A stretch of DNA of 64,000 bases from Phycisphaeraceae bacterium. Its GTDB lineage: Bacteria; Planctomycetota; Phycisphaerae; Phycisphaerales; SM1A02. Below, one piece after another: positions 58,683-64,000 of the stretch. The notes under the pieces were generated by a model. It ran no database searches and had not been told where the DNA came from. It saw only the letters and a list, made by a program, of their open reading frames with translations. Position 1 is the stretch's first letter. Each line of letters starts with the position of its first letter. The position numbers were made by a program, and so were the translations under genes. Where the stretch lies: contig JAHBWY010000003.1 in assembly GCA_019636735.1 (NCBI GenBank), positions 310,001-374,000 on the forward strand. Direction: 5' to 3'.

Positions 58683-60325
58683 GGCGCTCTCCCATCCGCG
58701 CGATTCCGCGACGCCGAGTGGGGCACTCCCGTTGACGGCGTCGCCTCGCGATCTTCGATGATCGCGCGATACTGCGCTTCAAAGAAATCCCGAAGGCGAC
58801 GCCGAAGCGCCTCGTCGCCACGAATGCTCGAGGGCCAGAGCCCCTGCCCGGCCCATGCGGCGGGCCGACCATCGACGCCGATCCACCCCGCGGCGACCTG
58901 CCTCAGGTTGGCGGGATCCGCGAGGTCGAAGGTCGTGCCATCGGGACCGGGGATCTTTGGCATCGCATCGAAATGTTCAAGCCAGCGGCGCAACTGCGGG
59001 TCATCGACCATTGACGCGGTCACGATGCCGTCCTTCTTCGGATAGGCCGGATGCTCCACGATTCGGCGCCACGCGGCCGTCAGAAGTCCATGGAGGTCCA
59101 TCGCCATGCCGGAGAAGATCGGCGTGACGAAGAGCCGAGTCGACTCGTTCGGATGCGACGGAGCCTGCGCGATCCTGAAGGGATCGACGCGGTCGACGAA
59201 GCGATCGAGATTGCCCTCGATGAAGTCGCGCCGAATCGGCATGCGACGAAGTTCGAATCGCTCCGGACCATCGGGCGAACCAGCCCGGAACTGCCAGAGC
59301 GCCTGACCCTGGTCGGAGACGACGAACTCGATGAAGCGCCGCGCCATCTCACGGTCTAGCGGATTCCGCAGCATCGCGATCGGGTCGGAGTCGATGACCG
59401 TTCGACCAACGGGATCGGCGTAGCCGACGCGGGGCCGCGCCGTCGGACCAAGCCGAGCGCGATCCGCTTCGAGCAGGGTCTGCGCCTGCGAGCGACCGTA
59501 GAAGTCGATGCAGATGCCGGCACCAGCGTCACCCTGGCTCACATCGATCGGCACGCGCGTGGAGCTGGCGCTATAGCTCCGTGAATTCGCAGTCGCGCGA
59601 CGGAGGATGCGCCACCCCTCTTCCCAACCCTCCCGCTCGAGAATCGCCTGAATGGCGGTGGCAATGGAACTCGACTGCGCCGGATTCACCATCGAGATCC
59701 AGCCTCGAAAGCGCGGATCCGCAAGGTCGCTCCATGTCGTCGGCTCCTCCAGGCCGAGGCGCGCGAGAACATCGTTGTTCCAGACGATGCCGAACCCGGA
59801 GAGCGCAGCCCCCACCCAGCGCCCGCGCGGGTCATAGAGCGTGCGACCTCCAATGTCGTTGTCACCGAATGTCTCAACGAGCCACTCCTCAGAGAACTCC
59901 ACAGGCTCAAGGACCGCCGCCGATCGATCACCATCCGGCGTGCGCACGACGATCGGCTCGGCCAAGCGGTCAAACTCGAAGGAGCCGCCGCCAAAGAGAA
60001 TGTCCGCATCACCGCCCGGTTCCTGGCCGCTCTTCAGCGCCGCTTCCCAGCTCGAACGCAGCAATCGCGAAATCTCACTCGTGCCACCGGGGGTGTTCCA
60101 GATCACCTTCGCCGGCTCGCCGTAACGCTCCCGGTGCCAGCGCTCGAAGGCGAGTCCGAACTCGTGACGGATCTGCTCATTGTGCGGGGTCACAATGATG
60201 ACGCGTCTCGCGCCGGGCTCGACGACGACACTCGACGGGCGCACCAGGAGAGGCACTCCGACAAGGACCAGAAGAGCCGCGAGAAAGCCGCCCATCACCA
60301 GTCGATGACGCCTTGCCTCGTTCAC
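58679..60325 (-). CDS. ABC transporter extracellular solute-binding protein, orphan
   Basis: A 548-residue exported protein with an N-terminal membrane or signal segment (GGFLAALLVLVGVPLLV). It has a family-1/iron-type binding-protein fold: VIIVTPHNEQIRHEFGLAFERW, WNTPGGTSEISRLLRSSWEAA, DILFGGGSFEFDRLA, and the hinge-like YDPRGRWVGAALSGFGIVWN. The pattern resembles Fe3+/sulfate-type solute binders, but with no permease or ATPase gene beside it the ligand is unknown. The C-terminal 150 residues are longer than usual. It overlaps pyrF (ATGA, 60322) and cinA (ATGA, 58679) by 4 nt each. Confidence 0.85.
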   Translation of the reverse strand: MNEARRHRLVMGGFLAALLVLVGVPLLVRPSSVVVEPGARRVIIVTPHNEQIRHEFGLAFERWHRERYGEPAKVIWNTPGGTSEISRLLRSSWEAALKSGQEPGGDADILFGGGSFEFDRLAEPIVVRTPDGDRSAAVLEPVEFSEEWLVETFGDNDIGGRTLYDPRGRWVGAALSGFGIVWNNDVLARLGLEEPTTWSDLADPRFRGWISMVNPAQSSSIATAIQAILEREGWEEGWRILRRATANSRSYSASSTRVPIDVSQGDAGAGICIDFYGRSQAQTLLEADRARLGPTARPRVGYADPVGRTVIDSDPIAMLRNPLDREMARRFIEFVVSDQGQALWQFRAGSPDGPERFELRRMPIRRDFIEGNLDRFVDRVDPFRIAQAPSHPNESTRLFVTPIFSGMAMDLHGLLTAAWRRIVEHPAYPKKDGIVTASMVDDPQLRRWLEHFDAMPKIPGPDGTTFDLADPANLRQVAAGWIGVDGRPAAWAGQGLWPSSIRGDEALRRRLRDFFEAQYRAIIEDREATPSTGVPHSASRNRADGRAP

Positions 60326-61191
60326 GGGTGAACCACCTGGGCAATGTCTCGGGCGAAGGCCTCGGCTGCCGCGCGCACCGAGTCACTCCACGCCCGATCA
60401 CCCGGCTCAAAGGCGTAAATGACGCTTCGGCTCGCCGTGATGAGGGCACCGCTCCCATCGGCCCGGAAGCACGCCGCCGCCTCGCGCGGCCCGGCGCCCT
60501 GTGCTCCATAGCCGGGCACCAGGAAGATCTGCTTCGGCATGAGGGCACGGAGCCGTGCTGCATCGGCGAACTTGGTGGCTCCCACGACAGCGCCAAGCGA
60601 ACTCAATCCAGAGGCACCGACCCAGCGCTCGCCCTCGCTTGCAATCAGCGCCGCCACGGCCTCGGCGACGGTGCCTCCCTCGCCATCATCAAGGCGCCGC
60701 GACTGCACGCGATCGCCGTCGGCGTTGCTGGTCCGCACCAGCGCGAAGACGCCAAGCCCGGCGTCAAGGAAGGGTCGCACGCCGTCGAGGCCGAGATAGG
60801 GACTCGCCGTCACCCAATCAGCCCCGAGCGCCACCGCACCCGCGGCGTAGTGCTCCGAGGAGACCCCGATGTCGCCACGCTTCCAGTCGAGGATGATCTC
60901 GAAACGACCGCGAGCCGCCTTCATCACACGCTCGAGGGCCAGGTACCCCGCCGCGCCGTAACGCTCGAAGCACGCCGCCTGCGGCTTGACCGCGGGCACC
61001 ACTCCCTCAACGGCATCGAGCAGCACCACCGAGAAGCGCTCGATTGCCTCGACCTCGCTCGGGGCCTGCGTCCGTATCACCTCCGGGAGCCGCGCGAACA
61101 CGGGATCGAGGCCCACGCAGACGGGCGCCTCCAGCGCCCGAATGCGAGCTTCGAGGCGATCCGATGGCGCGACCTCGTCATCGGGGTTCAT
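60322..61191 (-). CDS. pyrF: Orotidine 5'-phosphate decarboxylase, type 2
   Basis: Makes UMP from OMP in pyrimidine synthesis. The 289 residues have VCVGLDPVFARLP, VKPQAACFERYG, the catalytic motif ILDWKRGDIGVSS (Lys and Asp), ADWVTASPYLGLDGV, and a C-terminal YGAQGAG..ALITASRSVIYAF. The longer size and sequence are those of the type 2 branch (subfamily of Actinobacteria and Myxococcus). ATG 61191 is chosen because it is next to the family start; no good ribosome-binding site is seen. It shares a 193-nt divergent gap with the gene at 61385. Confidence 0.94.
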   Translation of the reverse strand: MNPDDEVAPSDRLEARIRALEAPVCVGLDPVFARLPEVIRTQAPSEVEAIERFSVVLLDAVEGVVPAVKPQAACFERYGAAGYLALERVMKAARGRFEIILDWKRGDIGVSSEHYAAGAVALGADWVTASPYLGLDGVRPFLDAGLGVFALVRTSNADGDRVQSRRLDDGEGGTVAEAVAALIASEGERWVGASGLSSLGAVVGATKFADAARLRALMPKQIFLVPGYGAQGAGPREAAACFRADGSGALITASRSVIYAFEPGDRAWSDSVRAAAEAFARDIAQVVHP

Positions 61192-61384
61192 CACGGCGGT
61201 GATCTTAGAGACTGCTTCAGATTCCTCGCGTTGCCGATATCGTGCGAAGACGATCCCGATCTGGGCGGGCGGCACAATCCGAGCGGGCCGGACCGGCGTC
61301 CGGGGACCCGCCGAGGAGAACCTGACGCAGGCCCGCGGAGCCGGAGCGGATCAGCGCCAAGTGGCTCACGAATACACTGGCCGC

Positions 61385-61789
61385 ATGGACCCAGCGCCCC
61401 CGTCGGGAGCCAGCGATTCACCCGTCCATCTCGACCTTGACCGTCAGAGTGGACTCACCGTGCGCTGGCGCGACGGACACATCAGCTTCTATCCGATCGC
61501 GCACCTGAGGCGCATGAGCCCTTCGGCCGATGCCAGGGCGATCCGGGAGAGCCTCGCGAAGAACCCTCTCACAGTCCTGCCCGCACGAAAGGCCCCCGAC
61601 GGGCCGATTCACGCTCAGGATGCCGAGCTCGTCGGAAACTACGCCCTTCGAATTCGCTTCTCCGATGGGCACGACACCGGGCTCTTCTCGTGGGCTTACC
61701 TTCGCTCCATTGAGCCGCCACCTTCGGCGGTCCCCCGCTCGGAGAAGCCCGTCGAGCCCGGGCCAACGGGCAAAGAGCACCCCGCGTGA
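61385..61789 (+). CDS. DUF971-domain protein
   Basis: A 134-residue protein with a DUF971 (gamma-butyrobetaine hydroxylase-like N-terminal) domain. Marks are LDLDRQSGLTVRWRDGHIS, the later LVGNYALRIRFSDGHDTGLF and SWAYLRSI. This small domain is known from proteins with roles in iron-sulfur cluster handling and in dioxygenases; as a single domain its job is not settled. It shares a GTGA overlap with the thioesterase gene, which could hint at a common use, but this is only context. Confidence 0.88.
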   Translation: MDPAPPSGASDSPVHLDLDRQSGLTVRWRDGHISFYPIAHLRRMSPSADARAIRESLAKNPLTVLPARKAPDGPIHAQDAELVGNYALRIRFSDGHDTGLFSWAYLRSIEPPPSAVPRSEKPVEPGPTGKEHPA

Positions 61790-62307
61790 TCGGCGTGTCG
61801 ACCTCACTCCCCGAACTCATCCATTCGCCCGCCTCGGAAGTCCCCGAGTGGGCGGTGGTTGCCCACCCTCGTCCCTACCTCTGCACACTCACGCCCGATG
61901 GGGCGACCGCGAGCCGGGCGGTGCCTCATGTCAACAACATCGAGTACCTGCGATGGGTCGATCGCGCCGCCGAGCTTCATGCACGGGCCATCGGCATGTC
62001 CCGCGAGAGCCTGCTTGAGCAGGGCCAGATGTGGTTCGTCGCACGGCACGAACTCGACTACGAAGCCGAGGCGTGGCCGGGCGATGCGCTTGTGGTGGCG
62101 ACCTGGGTTCGCAATGTTGGCAAGGCCCGCTCATGGCGCGACACGGTGGTCTGGAGGCCTCGAGATCGAACCGTCGTCCTCCGCGCGGCGACCTCCTGGG
62201 TGTTGGTGGACATCCTGTCTCGGAAGCCGGCGAGGCTCACCGACGAGGTCGCCCTTCAGCTCGACCCGCTCGAACCTCGCGATCTCGCAGGCCGTAGCAT
62301 TCCCTGA
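61786..62307 (+). CDS. Acyl-CoA thioesterase-like hotdog protein (4HBT)
   Basis: A 173-residue hotdog-fold protein. The 4HBT features are HVNNIEYLRWVDRAAELHARAIG (with the Asn of NN in the active-site region), ARHELDYEAEAWPGDALVVATWVRNVG, and the later strand TVVLRAATSWVLVDI. The pattern is close to FatA-like or YbgC-like acyl thioesterases; the natural acyl chain is unknown. It starts with GTG in a GTGA overlap with the DUF971 gene. The stop at 62307 is followed by a 457-nt gap with a strong terminator. Confidence 0.9.
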   Translation: MIGVSTSLPELIHSPASEVPEWAVVAHPRPYLCTLTPDGATASRAVPHVNNIEYLRWVDRAAELHARAIGMSRESLLEQGQMWFVARHELDYEAEAWPGDALVVATWVRNVGKARSWRDTVVWRPRDRTVVLRAATSWVLVDILSRKPARLTDEVALQLDPLEPRDLAGRSIP

Positions 62308-62360
62308 CTTGCCTGCCAGCGCACTTGCCAAAGGCAGGTCGGCCGAGGTAATACACGCAT

Positions 62361-62511
62361 CAACTTCTCGCGGACCCTCAGAAAAAGTCGAAGCCGGAAA
62401 GGGTCCGCGTCCGAAAAGTCTGACAGCGCTGGGTTGTGCGGGCGCTCTTCACGAGCATCTTTCTCCCCTCCGCCCCGTCGACCCGATCAGTTTGGATCGA
62501 CGGGGTTTTTC
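62361..62511 (+). ncRNA. Candidate structured RNA ending in an intrinsic terminator
   Basis: The gap after the thioesterase gene has a chain of stems. CGCGGACCCT (62369-62378) pairs perfectly with AGGGTCCGCG (62400-62409) over an A-rich 21-nt loop. AGCGC (62425-62429) pairs with GCGCT (62442-62446). A 9-bp terminator ends it at 62511. A TTGCCA (62325-62330) with TAATAC 18 nt downstream (62349-62354) could be a weak promoter giving a start near 62361. I recognise no known family. The RNA could instead be the 3' end of the thioesterase transcript. The 5' limit is a guess. Confidence 0.35.
62474..62511 (+). terminator. Strong intrinsic terminator
   Basis: CCCCGTCGA (62474-62482) pairs perfectly with TCGACGGGG (62498-62506) over a 15-nt loop and is followed directly by TTTTT. 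It is the clearest intrinsic terminator I see in the window and ends transcription from the thioesterase side. Confidence 0.9.
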
Positions 62512-62688
62512 TCGCTCTTCAGCGAGTCTCGCGCATTTCCGTTCAGGTCGCATTGACCTTGTTGGAGATCCTGTGCGAAGTTGCTTGGCCGATCTTCGCA
62601 TCGCGTGTTCGATGCCTCCCCTCCGGGACTCCGAGAGGTGTGGCCCAGCGCTCGGCGCCTTGTCATGGCACGCACGAGCGGCCCGCGA

Positions 62689-62718
62689 TTGACCCGGCTC
62701 GGGGAGAAATCTCAAAAT
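62689..62718 (+). promoter_or_regulatory. Candidate sigma-70-type promoter for the metallophosphoesterase
   Basis: TTGACC (62689-62694) and CAAAAT (62713-62718) are separated by 18 nt, matching consensus at 5 of 6 and 4 of 6 positions. They lie 46 nt before the ATG at 62765, after the terminator, where a new promoter is expected. The local sequence is also AT-rich for this window. This has not been tested. Confidence 0.4.
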
Positions 62719-62764
62719 TCCGCGCTCCTTTGACCTGAGGGGCTGAAGCGCAGAGGATGCGGTC

Positions 62765-64000
62765 ATGCTGATCCACCTACTCGCCGCGATTCTGGCCGCG
62801 CTCGTCGCCTCGCCTCAGCAGTTCACGAGGGTTGACGGCCTGGCTGTTGATGGCCAGACCGTCGCCGTTGCCGACCTGCCGCCCATCCAACGGATCGCCA
62901 TCCTTCCCGATCGGACGACCGGTCGGGACTGGGGGTTGCCCTACCTGCGTCGCGCGGTCGAGGACCTGAACCGGACGAGCCCCGACGCGGTCTTCTGCAT
63001 CGGGGACATGGTGCAGGGCTACACCCGAAGCGTCGAGGAGTGGGAGCGCCAGGCCGAAGAGTTCAAGTCGATCATTGCTCCCTTGACCATGCCCTTCTTT
63101 CCCGTGGCCGGCAACCACGATGTCATGGGAGGAACCCGCCGTCCCGACGACGACACCTTCATCGCCCACTACCGGCGGGTCTTCGGACCGCTCTGGTACA
63201 CGGTCGAGCTCGATCACCTGACCTCGATCATTTTGTACTCCGAAGAGGGGCTCTTTGAGCGCAGAGCCCGACTCTCCGACGAGCAGTTGCAGTGGCTCTC
63301 GGGCGCCTTGACCGCCGCGAAGGCGCGGGGGAAGCCGATCATCGTGCTGCTTCACCGCCCGCTCTGGCGGATTGGCGCGGTCGGTTGGAGCGAGCGGGTG
63401 CAGCCGCTGCTCGATGCGGCCGGCGTGAAGGCCGTCTTTGCAGGCCACTTCCACTCCATGCAGCGGGATGAGAGTGTCGGCGGGGTCGACTACCACATCG
63501 TCGGAGTGTGCGGCGGCGCGATCGACCAGCATCCGTTGAGCGGACAGTTCCATCACCTGACCTACATCGATGTGCGGGCCGACGGCACCCTTCGAGTGCA
63601 CCACTCCCCCGTGGGGGCCACGCTTCCCGATGATTGGGTGGCGCGGGACGATCAGGATCGCGTCTACAAGCTGCGCTTCGATCGTGATGTGCTCACTTGG
63701 AAGGGTGTCTTTCCCGACCCTTCGATGGCTTCCGCGCCCATCGTGGGCGAAGTGGAGCTTGAGTTCCGCAACCCGCTCGATGTGCAGGTCGAGGTCTCCC
63801 TCGAACAGGTCCGCGCGGCACCTGGGCCGTGGATCGTGCCGAACGAGCACTTCCTGAGTTGGACCCCGGTGGACATCTTCAACCGGGCTACGCACGAGCT
63901 GATCGGTCCATTCAACATCTCGGGGCTCGATCGCCATCCGGTCGATCCGGGCGATCGAACGCAGATTCCCGTGCGCCTCCGGGCCATCCCCGTGAGCGCG
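62765..64000 (+). CDS. Exported calcineurin-like metallophosphoesterase (partial, no stop)
   Basis: A gene with 412 codons that runs off the window. It opens with a signal peptide (LIHLLAAILAALVASP) and then a calcineurin-like phosphoesterase domain (about 35-275). The metal-binding motifs are GDMVQGYT, AGNHDVMGG, LLHRPLW and AGHFHSMQ. The first metal-binding motif is DRTTG where most family members have DxH; the same DRT form is known to me from related exported bacterial phosphoesterases, so it may not mean loss. The remaining sequence (about 290-412) looks like the start of a beta-sandwich domain. The ATG has GAGG eight bases upstream. Confidence 0.85.
   Translation, partial: MLIHLLAAILAALVASPQQFTRVDGLAVDGQTVAVADLPPIQRIAILPDRTTGRDWGLPYLRRAVEDLNRTSPDAVFCIGDMVQGYTRSVEEWERQAEEFKSIIAPLTMPFFPVAGNHDVMGGTRRPDDDTFIAHYRRVFGPLWYTVELDHLTSIILYSEEGLFERRARLSDEQLQWLSGALTAAKARGKPIIVLLHRPLWRIGAVGWSERVQPLLDAAGVKAVFAGHFHSMQRDESVGGVDYHIVGVCGGAIDQHPLSGQFHHLTYIDVRADGTLRVHHSPVGATLPDDWVARDDQDRVYKLRFDRDVLTWKGVFPDPSMASAPIVGEVELEFRNPLDVQVEVSLEQVRAAPGPWIVPNEHFLSWTPVDIFNRATHELIGPFNISGLDRHPVDPGDRTQIPVRLRAIPVSA

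Noticed and set aside
1..64000. CRISPR arrays, tRNA or rRNA genes, insertion sequences
   Set aside because: I found no regularly spaced repeats, no tRNA-like T-arm and acceptor ends, and no transposase-like gene on either strand.

Overview
The window is one contiguous, gene-dense, high-GC bacterial chromosome segment (GC not counted, but clearly well above 60% by eye). It most resembles a planctomycete of the class Phycisphaerae. The evidence is a pair of C-terminal dockerin-like repeats (DLNGDG..DxAxLLGNW), twin-arginine-led Gfo/Idh/MocA oxidoreductases in tandem, an FGE-like lipid-sulfatase-fold protein, a fused SecDF, and metallophosphoesterase and M14 proteins of planctomycete style. The taxonomic call is an inference from gene content. 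I found no tRNA, rRNA, CRISPR array, insertion sequence or phage gene. Many adjacent genes overlap by 4 nt (ATGA or GTGA), which suggests extensive translational coupling.

1-8193 (+): a chemosensory operon in the exact order of the Pseudomonas Wsp system (receptor end, CheW, CheR-TPR, CheW, CheA-REC, CheB, response regulator). Its last gene carries a WspR-like receiver and linker joined to a PP2C/SpoIIE serine phosphatase instead of a GGDEF domain. An ApbE lipoprotein follows 3 nt later. 8129-17881 (-): envelope and secreted proteins. These are two Gfo/Idh/MocA oxidoreductases (one split by an in-frame TGA), an FGE-like protein, a choice-of-anchor-B beta-propeller with dockerin repeats, a di-heme cytochrome c peroxidase and an NHL propeller. 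18056-21308: isocitrate dehydrogenase-like enzyme, then FAD oxidoreductase plus aldo/keto reductase.

21364-30634 (-): tgt-yajC-secDF with a downstream LysM protein. The SecF half of SecDF itself contains a LysM-like insertion. Upstream of tgt lie a rhomboid and a site-2 protease that share a C-terminal motif, and a NUDIX hydrolase. 30689-38484: MlaF/MlaD lipid transport pair, OmpA-like lipoprotein, prepilin peptidase, exonuclease VII subunits divergent from recG. 38511-50371 (mostly +): a LolD-like ABC pair with a metal-binding loop and a DUF3299-like partner, a tandem M14 peptidase, a HI0933-type flavoprotein, a PBP4-type carboxypeptidase, ScpA, arabinose-5-phosphate isomerase and a STAS anti-anti-sigma factor.

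50698-61191: a minus-strand operon of two TlpA-like thioredoxin proteins, a giant FAD/FeS dehydrogenase and a stand-alone receiver, then pyrF-binding protein-cinA coupled by 4-nt overlaps. 61385-64000 (+): DUF971 protein, thioesterase, a structured intergenic RNA candidate with a strong intrinsic terminator, and the start of a metallophosphoesterase that runs off the end.

The most unusual element is the Wsp-like pathway that should end in protein dephosphorylation rather than cyclic-di-GMP synthesis. A STAS protein with a conserved phosphorylatable serine at 50027-50371 is a possible substrate elsewhere in the same window.
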